In this document: piece after piece, positions 18,917 through 29,400 of the stretch | Layout of the letters: every line of letters starts with the position of its first letter | Numbering within the stretch: the first letter of the stretch is position 1 | Notes under the pieces: generated by a model | Told to the model about the DNA's origin: nothing | The model's input: the letters and a program-made list of their open reading frames with translations, nothing else | Databases searched by the model: none | Position numbers and translations under genes: made by a program | Assembly (NCBI GenBank): GCA_017160915.1 | Contig: JACAWG010000054.1 | Location: 20,147 to 84,146 of the forward strand | Direction of reading: 5' to 3' | DNA from: Aggregatibacter actinomycetemcomitans | GTDB taxonomy: Bacteria > Pseudomonadota > Gammaproteobacteria > Enterobacterales > Pasteurellaceae | Length of the DNA: 64,000 bases

Positions 18917-19927
18917 ATGAGTGCTTTAGAAAAAAATAAATCCTTTGATTTTCTGAAACAGAATGCGATTTATTTTGTGTTATTGATTTTACTTGGCATC
19001 ATCATCGCACAAGATCCGTCATTTCTTAACTTAATGAACTTCAGTAACATTCTCACCCAATCCTCCGTGCGTTTAATCATCGCCCTTGGAGTTGCCGGCT
19101 TGCTGGTGACACAAGGCACCGACTTATCCGCCGGTCGTCAGGTCGGTTTGGCGGCGGTAATTTCCGCCACCATGTTGCAATCCATGGAAAACATGAACCG
19201 CGTGTTCCCGGACTTGGGTGAAATTCCGATTCCGGTGGTCATTCTTGCGGTCTGCGCCGTGGGGGCGGTTATCGGTTTGGTCAACGGCTTGGTGATCGCT
19301 TATCTGAACGTCACACCGTTTATCGCCACCATGGGTACCATGATCATCGTGTACGGTTTCAACTCCCTGTATTACGATGCCGTAGGCGGCTCCCCGATTG
19401 CCGGTTTCAGCGAAAACTTCTCCAGCTTCGCCCAAGGTTTCTTCCGCATCGGCTCATTTAAACTTTCCTACATCACCATTTACGCCGCCATTTGTGCGTT
19501 CCTGGTGTGGGTCATGTGGAACAAAACCCGCTTCGGGAAAAATATCTTCGCCATCGGCGGTAACCCGGAAGCGGCAAAAGTATCCGGCGTCAACGTAGCG
19601 CGCAACCTCGTGGTAATCTATATCATCGCCGGGATGTTCTACGCTTTCGGCGGTATGTTGGAAGCCGGTCGTATCGGTAGTGCCACCAACAACCTCGGTT
19701 TCATGTACGAATTGGATGCCATCGCAGCCTGCGTGGTGGGCGGCGTTTCCTTCGCCGGCGGTGTAGGCACGGTTATCGGCGTTATCACCGGGGTGATTAT
19801 CTTCACCGTCATCAACTACGGCTTAACCTACATCGGCGTCAACCCTTACTGGCAATACATCATCAAAGGTAGCATCATCATTCTTGCCGTTGCCATCGAC
19901 TCCTTGAAATACGCGAAGAAAAAATAA
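18917..19927 (+). CDS. mglC: Galactose/methyl-galactoside ABC transporter permease
   Basis: A 336-residue inner-membrane permease of the CUT2 class, the channel of the MglBAC importer. It is hydrophobic throughout, with TQGTDLSAGRQVGLAAVI, NGLVIAYLNVTPFIATMGTM and AIGGNPEAAKVSGVNV. AGAAAGGAA precedes the ATG. It is 18 bp from mglA and is closed by an inverted-USS terminator. Confidence 0.96.
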   Translation: MSALEKNKSFDFLKQNAIYFVLLILLGIIIAQDPSFLNLMNFSNILTQSSVRLIIALGVAGLLVTQGTDLSAGRQVGLAAVISATMLQSMENMNRVFPDLGEIPIPVVILAVCAVGAVIGLVNGLVIAYLNVTPFIATMGTMIIVYGFNSLYYDAVGGSPIAGFSENFSSFAQGFFRIGSFKLSYITIYAAICAFLVWVMWNKTRFGKNIFAIGGNPEAAKVSGVNVARNLVVIYIIAGMFYAFGGMLEAGRIGSATNNLGFMYELDAIAACVVGGVSFAGGVGTVIGVITGVIIFTVINYGLTYIGVNPYWQYIIKGSIIILAVAIDSLKYAKKK

Positions 19928-19952
19928 TCTTCTGCAGAAAAACGCCATAAAA

Positions 19953-19990
19953 AACGACCGCACTTTTTTGAGGTGCGGTCGTTGTTTTTT
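19953..19990. terminator. Inverted-USS terminator between mglC and the CDP-alcohol transferase gene
   Basis: AACGACCGCAC (19953-19963) and GTGCGGTCGTT (19973-19983) form an 11-bp perfect stem with a T-rich loop, followed by GTTTTTT. It serves two converging genes. Confidence 0.85.
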
Positions 19991-20012
19991 ATCATTTGCA
20001 ACTTTTGGTCGT

Positions 20013-20657
20013 CTAAACGTGGCTATTTTTCCGTTCCAGCTGTTTAACAATATCCATCGTACGGGTAACACAAGTGATGGCGGTGCCGACGGTGATGATA
20101 CATAAGCCCAACAATAAGCAGTAACTCGTGTTCCACAGACTGAATTCAACGAGAGTAAACAAACAACTTGCCGTGAGAACCGCCATTCGGTGCTGTTTTG
20201 CCATTGGACCGAGGAATTTTTGTTCAAAGCCGAGGCTGCCACCGAACACGCGGATATAGGCGGTAAAGGCGGCAAGCAACGCCGCAAACCAACCCAACCA
20301 GCCAATATCAGCAGCATAGCCGAGGGCGATTAATAATACCGAGTCAGCGATTCTGTCAGGAAATTCATTAAAAATATCACCAACCGCCGTCTTTTTTCCG
20401 CCCTCTACGGCAACCATTCCGTCTAATAAGTTACACATCAGACGCAGTTGCACAAATAATGCGCAGAGTAATAACAGGCTAATGTGATAAGAAAACAGCC
20501 ATAAACAACCGGCACCAAGCACCGCAAAGACGACGCTCAAGCAGGAAATTTGATTCGGCGTGGGTGAATTGCGTCGGGCGAGGTAAGCGGCAAAGCGTTG
20601 AATATGCTTGTTACTGCGGCTGCTGATAGGACGGCGATTTTGAATTTCATCTGACAT
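20013..20657 (-). CDS. CDP-alcohol phosphatidyltransferase family membrane protein
   Basis: A 214-residue polytopic membrane protein of the CDP-alcohol phosphotransferase family, whose members attach an alcohol to a CDP-activated lipid or the reverse. The signature is recognisable but altered. The usual D-x2-D-G-x2-A-R-x8-G-x3-D-x3-D is seen as NLLDGMVAV followed by GDIFNEFPD, so the first and third Asp are Asn and the Arg is Val. This variant (DGMVAVEGGK and NEFPDRIADS) is, from memory, shared by other proteins of unknown substrate, so it may be a natural subfamily. ATTTCTCC on the + strand gives GGAGAAAT before the ATG. The substrate is unknown. Confidence 0.75.
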   Translation of the reverse strand: MSDEIQNRRPISSRSNKHIQRFAAYLARRNSPTPNQISCLSVVFAVLGAGCLWLFSYHISLLLLCALFVQLRLMCNLLDGMVAVEGGKKTAVGDIFNEFPDRIADSVLLIALGYAADIGWLGWFAALLAAFTAYIRVFGGSLGFEQKFLGPMAKQHRMAVLTASCLFTLVEFSLWNTSYCLLLGLCIITVGTAITCVTRTMDIVKQLERKNSHV

Positions 20658-20675
20658 AATTTCTCCTTAGAAATC

Positions 20676-20876
20676 GACCGCACTTTATTGAAGTGCGGTT
20701 ATTATTTTTTACGGTTTAAACATTGTTGATCATATTTAATGGTTCAAGAGCCTACACTTGTCATCGAACTTTCATCTTTCAAGATGTAAAAAGTGCGGTC
20801 ATAAAAAACGTCGTTTTTTGAACATTGGTTATACCAACTGCCCCGAAAGGGTGAATAAATCACTTCGGTGATTTAT
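20676..20876. other. Cluster of short palindromes between arcB and the CDP-alcohol transferase gene
   Basis: The gap holds an inverted USS pair with 5-nt loop (20677-20699), CATCTT-TC-AAGATG (20773-20786), a USS at 20790-20799, the quasi-palindrome AAAAAACG-T-CGTTTTTT (20803-20819), TTGGT-TAT-ACCAA (20825-20837) and ATAAATCAC-TTCG-GTGATTTAT (20855-20876). The last is a 9-bp stem with a stable UUCG loop on the + strand. It probably ends the arcB transcript and carries the promoter of the next gene; the exact role of each hairpin is unclear. Confidence 0.55.
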
Positions 20877-20901
20877 GACTATTTTCCCAAACGTTTTTCA
20901 C

Positions 20902-22749
20902 TCAATAACCTGCCAGCCACGCTCGCAATTTCGCTACATCCGTTTGCCATTCTTTTGCCAGCAGATTCACCCAATGGGCGATATTGCCCTGCCAATCGGG
21001 CGTGTCGGCATGTTGTGCCTGTGCGGCAATCAGCTGTAAACGCTTTAACCCCACGGAAGCCAGTGCGCCTTTGATTTTATGGGCGATGGAAAGCACTTCC
21101 GGTTGGGTTTGCGGGTCGTTCAAATATGTCTGATAAGCCTGTTGCAGTTCAGCGACATAATCCTGCATGGTTTGCTCGAATAACGTGAGATTATTTTTCA
21201 CGAAATCCGCCCCCAGCATTTCCACCAGCTCTGTGAGCATTTTCGTATCCAGCTCCACGGATTCTTCTTGCGGTGCATTGTTCGGCAGGTTGAATTGAGC
21301 CAGTTCTTCGCCGAAATAATCATGCAGGCAATGTCTTAATTCCTCCAGAGAGAGCGGTTTATGAATCACATCGTCCATACCTTGCGCCAGATATTCCTGT
21401 TTTTTCTGCACCACATTTGCCGTGAGCGCAATGAGCGGCGGGAGAAAATCATAAACGCCGTTTTCATAGTTTTGGCGGAAATGGGCGGCAATATCAAAGC
21501 CCGACATATCAGGCAGCTGAATATCCAGAAACACCAGATCGTAGTAATTTTGTTCAAATTTGCGAATGGCTTCGGCGCCGGTCATGGCGACATCAATTTG
21601 ATAGCCCAATTTCTCTAACATAGATTTCGCCACCACCACATTCACTTCAATATCTTCCACCAAAAGAATGTTGAGTTTCAGCGGCAAATGTTCGTTTTCT
21701 TCCGCCGGCTTGATGGCTTGTAGGGCTTTGAACGTAAATAAGAAGGTCGAGCCTTTGCCCGGTTCACTCGTGACGGTTAAGTCGCCGTCCATCAGTTGTG
21801 CAATGGCTTTTGACACAGACAACCCGATACCGCTACCCAAAGATTTATTGGCATCGGAACCCGCTTGATAATAGAGTTCAAAAATCTTCTGCAAATCCTG
21901 CTCGGCAATGCCGATGCCGGTGTCCGTTACGCGCAGCGCGAATTCGTCCTCCGCCGTCTGTTCCACGGATAACGTAATACCGCCCTGTTGAGTAAACTTC
22001 ACCGCATTATTAATCAGATTCCACAACACCTGACTCAGACGCACGCCGTCCAACATCAGCCAATTAGGTAGCGTCGGCGGGCAAACTAACCGAAATTGCA
22101 GATGTTTTTCTTCCGTCATTAATAACGCGAAATTGGCAATGTCATTGAGCAATGCGTATAAATCCGTGGCTTTCCGATTGAGTTCAATGCGCTTCGCATC
22201 AATTTTTTCTAAGTCAATGATGTCACTAAAAATATGGGCGAGAGAAATGGCGCTACTGTTAATGGTTTTGAGGTAATTTTGTTGCCGTTCGGAGGGCTTT
22301 TCTTCCAGCAAAATGCGGCTCAAGCCGATAATGCCGTTTAACGGCGTGCGTAACTCATGGCTGATAGTCGTCATCAAGGTGGTTTTATCACGGTTGATTT
22401 TTTCCAGATTATCCAAGGCTTCCGACAATTTTTTCTCTGCCGACACCCGTTCCTGCACTTCTTTCCGTAATTCTTCTACGGAACGGGAAAGCGCCAGACG
22501 GGAATGCTCCAGTTTTTCCACCAATACGGTGAAAAAATAAATCACAAAAGGCGCGGAAATCAAACCGAATACGATGGAACGCGCCACATCCGCCCAATGA
22601 ATTTCGCCCACCACCAACAAACTGAGCAGAATTTGCGTACAAAGCGCCAGCACCGCCAACACCATCACGCCGAGCAAAGAAAAGCGAATGCGCCCGAGAC
22701 GGATCACCCAATCCACATAGCGTCGAACAAAGTCTTTAAGATTTTTCAT
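20902..22749 (-). CDS. arcB: Anoxic redox control sensor kinase ArcB (PAS-less form)
   Basis: The membrane sensor of the quinone redox state that phosphorylates ArcA. The 615-residue tripartite hybrid kinase has two TM segments (about 24-48 and 57-77), a coiled-coil linker (about 78-123), and a dimerisation His (H131 in ISHELRTPLNG). An ATPase domain, a receiver with D409 (DLVFLDIQLP) and an Hpt domain with H557 (AHKIKG) follow. E. coli ArcB (778) has an extra PAS domain after TM2, which is absent here; H. influenzae ArcB is also short (from memory). The ATG at 22749 is preferred over a TTG 15 bp upstream. arcA is not in the window. Confidence 0.92.
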   Translation of the reverse strand: MKNLKDFVRRYVDWVIRLGRIRFSLLGVMVLAVLALCTQILLSLLVVGEIHWADVARSIVFGLISAPFVIYFFTVLVEKLEHSRLALSRSVEELRKEVQERVSAEKKLSEALDNLEKINRDKTTLMTTISHELRTPLNGIIGLSRILLEEKPSERQQNYLKTINSSAISLAHIFSDIIDLEKIDAKRIELNRKATDLYALLNDIANFALLMTEEKHLQFRLVCPPTLPNWLMLDGVRLSQVLWNLINNAVKFTQQGGITLSVEQTAEDEFALRVTDTGIGIAEQDLQKIFELYYQAGSDANKSLGSGIGLSVSKAIAQLMDGDLTVTSEPGKGSTFLFTFKALQAIKPAEENEHLPLKLNILLVEDIEVNVVVAKSMLEKLGYQIDVAMTGAEAIRKFEQNYYDLVFLDIQLPDMSGFDIAAHFRQNYENGVYDFLPPLIALTANVVQKKQEYLAQGMDDVIHKPLSLEELRHCLHDYFGEELAQFNLPNNAPQEESVELDTKMLTELVEMLGADFVKNNLTLFEQTMQDYVAELQQAYQTYLNDPQTQPEVLSIAHKIKGALASVGLKRLQLIAAQAQHADTPDWQGNIAHWVNLLAKEWQTDVAKLRAWLAGY

Positions 22750-22824
22750 AGCATTCCGTGACAAGAAAAAATGATGGGTATTGTACCCTACAGAAAATAC
22801 GCGGAGAAGTTTTGCGCAGACAAA

Positions 22825-22865
22825 AAAGTGCGGTCGAAAAACACTGTGAATTTCGACCGCACTTT
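22825..22865 (-). terminator. Inverted-USS terminator after fabB
   Basis: AAAGTGCGGTCGAAA (22825-22839) pairs perfectly over 15 bp with 22851-22865 around an 11-nt loop. Six T follow on the minus strand, 21 bp beyond the fabB stop codon. Confidence 0.85.
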
Positions 22866-22885
22866 AAGCGAGAAATGATCCGAGA

Positions 22886-24106
22886 TTAACCGTTATAGCG
22901 TTTGAACACGAGGGTGGCGTTGGTGCCACCGAAGCCGAAGCTGTTTGACATCACGGTTTGCAAACCGGCATTTTCGACGGTTTCGGTAACGATATTGCAA
23001 CCTTGTGCCTGTTCGTCCAGGGTTTCAATGTTAATGCTCGGTGCGATGAAATCGTTGTGTAACATTAACAACGTATAAATAGCTTCATGTGCGCCGGCAG
23101 CGCCTAGAGAGTGACCGGTCATGGATTTGGTAGAAGAAATTGCCGGGATTTTATCGCCGAACACATTCTTAATCGCGCCCAATTCTTTCACGTCACCCAC
23201 TGGGGTAGAAGTGCCGTGTACGTTGATGTAATCGATCGGCGCGTTCAAACCCGCCATGGCTTGTTTCATGCAGCGCTCTGCACCTTCACCGCTCGGTGCA
23301 ACCATGTCATAGCCGTCGGAAGTGGCGCCGTAGCCCACAATTTCCGCATAAATTTTCGCCCCGCGCGCTAACGCGTGTTCCAATTCTTCTACCACGACGA
23401 CTGCGCCGCCGCCGGCAATCACGAAGCCGTCACGGTTGGCGTCATAAGCGCGGGATGCTTTGGTTGGGGTGTCGTTGTATTTGGTGGAAACGGCGCCCAT
23501 GGCGTCGAATTCGGTGGCACATTCCCAAGACAACTCTTCCGCGCCACCGGCGAAAACGATGTCTTGTTTGCCTAATTGAATTAATTCGTAAGCGTTACCG
23601 ATACAGTGTGCGGAAGTGGCGCACGCGGAACTGATACTGTAGCTCACGCCTTTGATTTTGTACGGGGTTGCCAAACAGGCGGATACGCTGGACGCCATGG
23701 TTTTGGTTACCGCATAAGGACCGATGGCTTTCACGCCACGCGGGCCGCGCACGGCATCACAAGCGACTAATTGGTTGTGGGCGGAACCTGTACCTGCGCC
23801 GATAACCAAGCCGGTACGTTCGTTGGAGACCTGTTCTTCCGTTAAGCCGGCATCTTCGATGGCTTCTTTCATGGAAAGGTACGCATACGCGGCGGCATCG
23901 CCCATAAAACGATAAATTTTGCGATCGATTAACTCGCTCGGATTAAGTTTAACGGTGCCCGCCACATGGCTGCGCATTTTCATTTCGATAAATTCGGGAA
24001 CCACTTCGATACCGGATTTACCGGCTTTTAACGAAGCCAATACTTCTTCTTTATTGTTACCAATACTTGAAATGATACCAAATCCGGTAATTACGACTCT
24101 TTTCAT
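22886..24106 (-). CDS. fabB: 3-oxoacyl-ACP synthase I (KAS I)
   Basis: Elongating condensing enzyme of type II fatty acid synthesis, needed for unsaturated fatty acids. The 406-residue thiolase-fold protein has the catalytic Cys in SSACATS (C162), the two active-site His in [11 protein letters not shown] and [10 protein letters not shown], and the glycine-rich C-terminus FGFGGTNA. Length equals E. coli FabB (406). AAGGAACAG lies before the ATG on the minus strand. It is divergent from mnmC, a common gammaproteobacterial arrangement. Confidence 0.97.
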   Translation of the reverse strand: MKRVVITGFGIISSIGNNKEEVLASLKAGKSGIEVVPEFIEMKMRSHVAGTVKLNPSELIDRKIYRFMGDAAAYAYLSMKEAIEDAGLTEEQVSNERTGLVIGAGTGSAHNQLVACDAVRGPRGVKAIGPYAVTKTMASSVSACLATPYKIKGVSYSISSACATSAHCIGNAYELIQLGKQDIVFAGGAEELSWECATEFDAMGAVSTKYNDTPTKASRAYDANRDGFVIAGGGAVVVVEELEHALARGAKIYAEIVGYGATSDGYDMVAPSGEGAERCMKQAMAGLNAPIDYINVHGTSTPVGDVKELGAIKNVFGDKIPAISSTKSMTGHSLGAAGAHEAIYTLLMLHNDFIAPSINIETLDEQAQGCNIVTETVENAGLQTVMSNSFGFGGTNATLVFKRYNG

Positions 24107-24197
24107 TCTCTGTTCCTTAATCTGTTAGAGGGAAATTCGACTTACATATGTTAGCTGAAAGGCAATTTACTATGAAATCAAAATATTGCAAGCATTA

Positions 24198-24217
24198 ATT
24201 ATAACGTTAGACCAGTT
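24198..24217 (-). promoter_or_regulatory. fabB promoter -10 with overlapping FadR-like site
   Basis: On the minus strand TATAAT (24203-24198) is a perfect -10 about 90 bp before fabB. AACTGGTCTAACGTTAT (24217-24201) overlaps it and shares AACTGGTC and part of the right half with the FadR consensus (about AACTGGTCNGACNTGTT). FadR controls fabB in E. coli, but there it activates from further upstream. Overlap with the -10 would suit repression. Confidence 0.4.
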
Positions 24218-24274
24218 AGGCAAAATCGGCGTATCATATAGCCACCTCGAAATTAACCAAGGAAAGCAAGCCCA

Positions 24275-26293
24275 ATGCGCGTTATTACTCACGCCGACAT
24301 CAAGTTCAACCAAGAAAACACGCCCGTTTCCAACCAATTTGATGACGTCTATTTTTCCAATCAGGACGGATTGGAAGAAAGTCGTTACGTTTTCCAGCAA
24401 GGAAACCGATTATGGCAGCGCTGGCAATGCCACGAACAGGCGCATTTCGTCATTGCGGAAAGCGGCTTCGGCACGGGGCTGAATTTTTTTGCCGTAACCA
24501 CCCTCTTTCGCGAATTTCGCCGACAATTTCCACAGGCGAAATTACAACGTTTATTTTTCCTTTCCTTTGAAAAATACCCGCTAACCTCGCAAGCCTTAAA
24601 ACGCGCTCATGAACATTATCCGCAATTTGCCGCCCTCGCCGAACAATTACAGGCGTATTGGCTAGAACCTATTGAAGGCTGCTATCGTTTTCATTTTGAA
24701 GAAATCACCCTTGATTTATGGTTCGGCGACATTCACGCCAATTTGCCGCAACTTGGTGATTATATGCGGGAGAAAATCGACGCTTGGTTTTTAGACGGCT
24801 TCGCACCGAGCAAAAATCCCGACATGTGGAACGATGAGCTATACGCACAAATGTATCGCTACACCAAACCGCACGGGACTTTTGCCACTTTCACCGCAGC
24901 AAGCGCGGTACGCAAAGGCTTGGAAAATGCGGGGTTCAGCGTGCAAAAACGCAAAGGTTACGGCAAAAAACGGGAATGTCTGGCGGGCGAAAAAACACTT
25001 GTAAAACCCACCGCACTTTTTACGCCTTGGTATCTTCCGCAAGCGGCACAATTTCAAGGAAAAGCCGATGTCGCTATTATCGGCGGAGGCGTGGCGTCGG
25101 TGTTTACCGCCCTTTCCTTAATGCAACGCGGTGCTAAAGTCACCTTATATTGCGAAGATCCGCAACCGGCGATGAACGCTTCCGGCAACAAACAAGGCGC
25201 CTTTTATCCGCAACTCAGCGACGATGACGAACGCAACATTCGCTTTTACATTCACGCCTTTGCTTACGGCTTACAACTGTTACACGAAGCGGAAAAACGA
25301 ATTGACTTTGAACATGAATTTTGCGGCGTAGCGCTCTGTGGTTACAACGAAAAAAGTGCGGTTAAATTACACCACATTTCACAATATCATCTACCCGCCG
25401 CGCTTTATCAATCCTTACCGCAGTCCGAATTAAGCGAAAAAGTCGGTTTGCCGTTGCCTTGTGGCGGCGGATTTATCCCCCAAGGGGCATGGCTCGCCCC
25501 ACAACAACTGGTGCAAAATCTTTTTGTGCATTTACAACAACAGGGGTTGACCATAAAAACGCAGGAAAAAATGACCGCACTTTTATGGCAAGACGAACGC
25601 TGGCAACTCATCAATGAACGGGGTGAGCAATTTCAACATCAAATTGTGGTGCTGGCAAACGGTCATCAGCTCCACCGGTTCCCGCAAACGCAGCATTTGC
25701 CGCTCTACGCCGTGCGCGGTCAGGTCAGCCAAATTCCTACCTCGGCAAATTTACTAAAACTGAAATCCGTGCTCTGTTACGACGGTTATCTCACGCCTGC
25801 GGATCAGGCAAAAACCAGCCATTGCATCGGCGCCAGCCATGTGCGCGATTGCGCCGACCGCACCTTCAGCGAACAGGAACAGCGGGAAAATCAGGAAAAA
25901 ATCCAACGAAATTTAGCCGAAATGTCTTGGGTGAACGACGTGGATACCTCCGCCAACCTAGCACGAATCGGCGTGCGCTGCGCCGTACGGGATCGTATTC
26001 CGATGATGGGCAACGTACCTGACTTCGATCGCCAATGTGCGGATTACAAAAATCTATTTAACCTCCGCCGTCGCAAACAGCCAATTCCTCCCGCCGCCTA
26101 TTATCCGAACCTTTATTTAATCGGCGCCCTCGGCTCACGCGGCTTAACCTCCGCCCCGATATTGGGCGAAACCTTGGCGTCATTAATCCATAACGAACCG
26201 CTCCCACTGAGTGAAGACTTAATTCACCACCTATCAGCAAGTCGCAGTTGGATACGTAAACTGCTGAAGGGTACGTCTCTTGAAAATCTTTAA
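24275..26293 (+). CDS. mnmC: Bifunctional tRNA mnm5s2U34 enzyme MnmC (oxidoreductase + methyltransferase)
   Basis: Carries out the last two steps of mnm5s2U formation at the wobble base of certain tRNAs. The methyltransferase domain (about 1-245) has the SAM-binding [10 protein letters not shown] and the [12 protein letters not shown] motif. The FAD-dependent oxidoreductase (about 265-672) starts with the dinucleotide fold [13 protein letters not shown] and contains [14 protein letters not shown]. The 672 residues compare with about 668 in E. coli. AAGGAAAGC precedes the ATG. Several USS copies lie inside. A clean hairpin terminator follows. Confidence 0.96.
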   Translation: MRVITHADIKFNQENTPVSNQFDDVYFSNQDGLEESRYVFQQGNRLWQRWQCHEQAHFVIAESGFGTGLNFFAVTTLFREFRRQFPQAKLQRLFFLSFEKYPLTSQALKRAHEHYPQFAALAEQLQAYWLEPIEGCYRFHFEEITLDLWFGDIHANLPQLGDYMREKIDAWFLDGFAPSKNPDMWNDELYAQMYRYTKPHGTFATFTAASAVRKGLENAGFSVQKRKGYGKKRECLAGEKTLVKPTALFTPWYLPQAAQFQGKADVAIIGGGVASVFTALSLMQRGAKVTLYCEDPQPAMNASGNKQGAFYPQLSDDDERNIRFYIHAFAYGLQLLHEAEKRIDFEHEFCGVALCGYNEKSAVKLHHISQYHLPAALYQSLPQSELSEKVGLPLPCGGGFIPQGAWLAPQQLVQNLFVHLQQQGLTIKTQEKMTALLWQDERWQLINERGEQFQHQIVVLANGHQLHRFPQTQHLPLYAVRGQVSQIPTSANLLKLKSVLCYDGYLTPADQAKTSHCIGASHVRDCADRTFSEQEQRENQEKIQRNLAEMSWVNDVDTSANLARIGVRCAVRDRIPMMGNVPDFDRQCADYKNLFNLRRRKQPIPPAAYYPNLYLIGALGSRGLTSAPILGETLASLIHNEPLPLSEDLIHHLSASRSWIRKLLKGTSLENL

Positions 26294-26308
26294 ATAACCT
26301 CATGATAT

Positions 26309-26336
26309 AAAAGCCTATTCCAGCGAATAGGCTTTT
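26309..26336 (+). terminator. Rho-independent terminator of mnmC
   Basis: AAAAGCCTATTC (26309-26320) and GAATAGGCTTTT (26325-26336) form a perfect 12-bp stem with the 4-nt loop CAGC, ending in T residues. Confidence 0.9.
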
Positions 26337-26360
26337 ATTTAATCAATTGAGCTAACTAAT

Positions 26361-26376
26361 TGTGATATATATCAAA
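26361..26376 (+). promoter_or_regulatory. CRP or FNR site upstream of the haemoglobin receptor gene
   Basis: TGTGA-TATATA-TCAAA fits the CRP consensus at 9 of 10 positions. The nested GTGAT-ATAT-ATCAA fits the FNR consensus TTGAT-N4-ATCAA, also at 9 of 10. Either protein could bind. It lies 111 bp before the receptor start. Confidence 0.5.
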
Positions 26377-26420
26377 AAAATAAAATTTATCTCACTTTAT
26401 TCATTGCGAAAAAAAAGAAT

Positions 26421-26450
26421 GCATTTATCATAATGCGAACTATTAGCATT
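26421..26450 (+). promoter_or_regulatory. Weak Fur-box-like palindromic region
   Basis: GCATT, AATGC and GCATT (26421-26425, 26432-26436, 26446-26450) alternate. The segment ATTTATCATAAT resembles overlapping Fur hexamers. The match is modest, but an iron receptor gene follows. Confidence 0.3.
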
Positions 26451-26486
26451 TATAAAAATAGAAACATTCTTATTTGGAGCCATAAA

Positions 26487-29400
26487 ATGAGTAAATTTAA
26501 ATTAGATTACCTTTCCTATTCCATTCTCCTTGCTTTAAGCATCTCAACCGTACACGCCGAAGAAACCGCACAGGAACAGTTAAATGAAATTGTGGTTTCG
26601 GGAAGTGCAGACGGTAATGGAGCTGCCGTAGATAAAACACCACCTAAAATTAGTGAAACCGTAAAAACGGCTAAAAAATTAGAAAAAGAACAGGCGCAAG
26701 ATGTAAAAGATTTGGTTCGTTATGACACCGGTGTAACGGTAGTCGAAGCGGGGCGTTTCGGCAATAGTGGCTTTGCTGTACGTGGTGTAGAGGAAAATCG
26801 GGTCGCGATTCAAATTGACGGACTGGCACAAGCAGAAACCATTTCATCACAAGGTTTTAAAGAATTATTTGAAGGTTATGGTAATTTTAATAATACACGT
26901 AATAGCGCAGAAATTGAGACACTAAAACAAGTTACGATCCGAAAAGGAGCAGACTCTTTAAAATCAGGTAGTGGTGCATTAGGTGGTTCGGTCAGTTTTG
27001 AAACCAAAGATGCACGCGACTATTTGACCGAGAAAAACTATTATGCTTCCTACAAGCGGGGCTACAACACCGCAGATAATCAAAATCTCAATACGCTAAC
27101 GTTTGCCGGTCGTTATAAATATTTTGACGCGATTGCTGTTGTTACATCACGCAAAGGACATGAATTAGAAAACTTCGGTTACAAAAACTACAATGAGAGA
27201 GTTCAGGGAAAAACCAGAGAGAAAGCAGATCCCTATCGTCGTACCTTAGACAGTACATTGTTAAAATTCGCATTTCAACCAACAGATAATCACCGTTTCT
27301 CTGTTATGGCTGATTTATATAAGCAAACCTCTAAAGGACATGATTTTTCTTACACATTAAAACCAAATACTCAATTTAGAACCTATGATGAGGAAGAGTT
27401 ACGTCACACCAATGATAAAGTAGAACGTAAAAATTTCGCCTTCACTTATGAAAATTTCACAACAACACCGCTTTGGGATACGTTGAAAATTACTTATTCC
27501 CAACAAAAAATTACAACCCGAGCAAGAACAGATGATTATTGTGATGGAAATGATAAGTGTCCTTTATCAACCAATCCTCTTGGGATGAAATACAACTCGG
27601 ATAATAAGCTCGTGGGACCAGATGGTAAACCGGCGTCTTACTACGATAAACCTGCAGTATCACAACCTGATTCAGATACAACTGTTGACTTACCTGTAGC
27701 GCCATATGATGGCAATTCTGATAATTTATTTAAATGGAAAAGGGTAAATTGGAACAATCTACCAAAAGGATATTATGTAAAACCGGGATATAAATCTTGT
27801 GATGATGACTACAGTCGCTATTTTGGTCCTAAACCACAAATAGGCGTACCGGAAACCTGTAAAGCGACTTTAACCAAGATAGGTAGCACAACACCTGCTG
27901 ACAGCAAATTTAATATTAACGGAAAGAGTTATGATTTATTAGGGGCGGATAAAGGCTTAATCAGTGATGAACAACTTGTACCGACTAATACCTCCGTAAT
28001 ACTTAGCTGTGATGCGATTAATTGTGATAAGGGTTCAATTAGTGCATTTAAAAAAGATGGCAGTCAAGTTGATATTCCGTTTAAAGTGATAGAACGTGAC
28101 GGAAAGAAATTTGCTAAAACCGAACCACAAAATACATCAGCAATAGACTCTCCAAAACTTCTTGTACCGAATAAATTGGGTTATCAGGAAAACCTATGGA
28201 CACAACGCGATCTAGTGAGTAAAACCAAACAACTGAATATTGACCTTACTAAGCATATTGAATTAGGGCAGACTCAACACGATTTATCTTATGGAGGATT
28301 ATGGTCTGAAACGAAGAAAGAAATGATCAATATTTCCGGCAATAGTGCCATCAATGTGAAATGGTGGGCACAATACCCTGTTGATTGTTCACCTAGAGTC
28401 AATAATCTGGATCGTTATAACGCGCTTTGTAACAATAAGAATGTTTATTCTTTCCTAATTCCGGTAAAAAATAAAACCGGTGCACTCTATTTGATAGATG
28501 ATTTTAAAATAAATGATTATGTAAGTTTCGGTATCGGTTACCGTTATGATCGTGTGAAATATAATCCGGAGTATATCCCCGGCGTCACTCCAAAAATTCC
28601 TGATGATCTGGTAACTAATCTGTATATAACAGATCCAAAGTTTGATCCATCCGATTTAACATCTCCTGAAAATCAGGCAAGACGGGAAGCTAACGCAAAC
28701 GCGAATATCAAAAAAATTGCACAACCGAAAAAGTTCTCTGCCAGTTCGTATTCATTGAGTACGACGGTAGATCCACTAGATTGGTTACGCTTGCAGGCGA
28801 AATATAGCAAAGCATTCCGGGCGCCAACCAGTGATGAGATTTATTTTACCTTTAAACACCCTGATTTCTCTGTGTTACCCAATAAGGATCTTGAGCAAGA
28901 AACAGCAAAAACTAAAGAATTGTCTGTAACCTTACATAATGATATGGGTTATATTTCTACGTCTGTATTTGAGACCCGATATAATAATTTCATTGATTTG
29001 GTATATAAAGGCAACAAACAACTACAAGGGCATTCCAAGTTACGCCCGTTTAATGTATATCAAAATATAAACAGACCCAATGCAAAAGTAACAGGCTTTG
29101 AAATCGTATCTCAAATTTCTTTGAATGATTTGGCAAAAATCCTTAATGGATTTAATTTAAGTTATAAATACACTTACCAAAAAGGGAGAATGGATGGCAA
29201 TATTCCGATGAACGCAATTCAGCCCAGAACTGCTGTGTATGGTATAGGTTATGTTCATCCTGATGATAAATTCGGTTTAGATTTATATATAACTCATGCC
29301 GGAGCAAAACAAGCTAAAGACACTTACAACATGTATCACACAGAGGAAGGTAAAAAAGACAGCTCCATCAAATGGCGTAGTAATTCTTATACAACAATTG

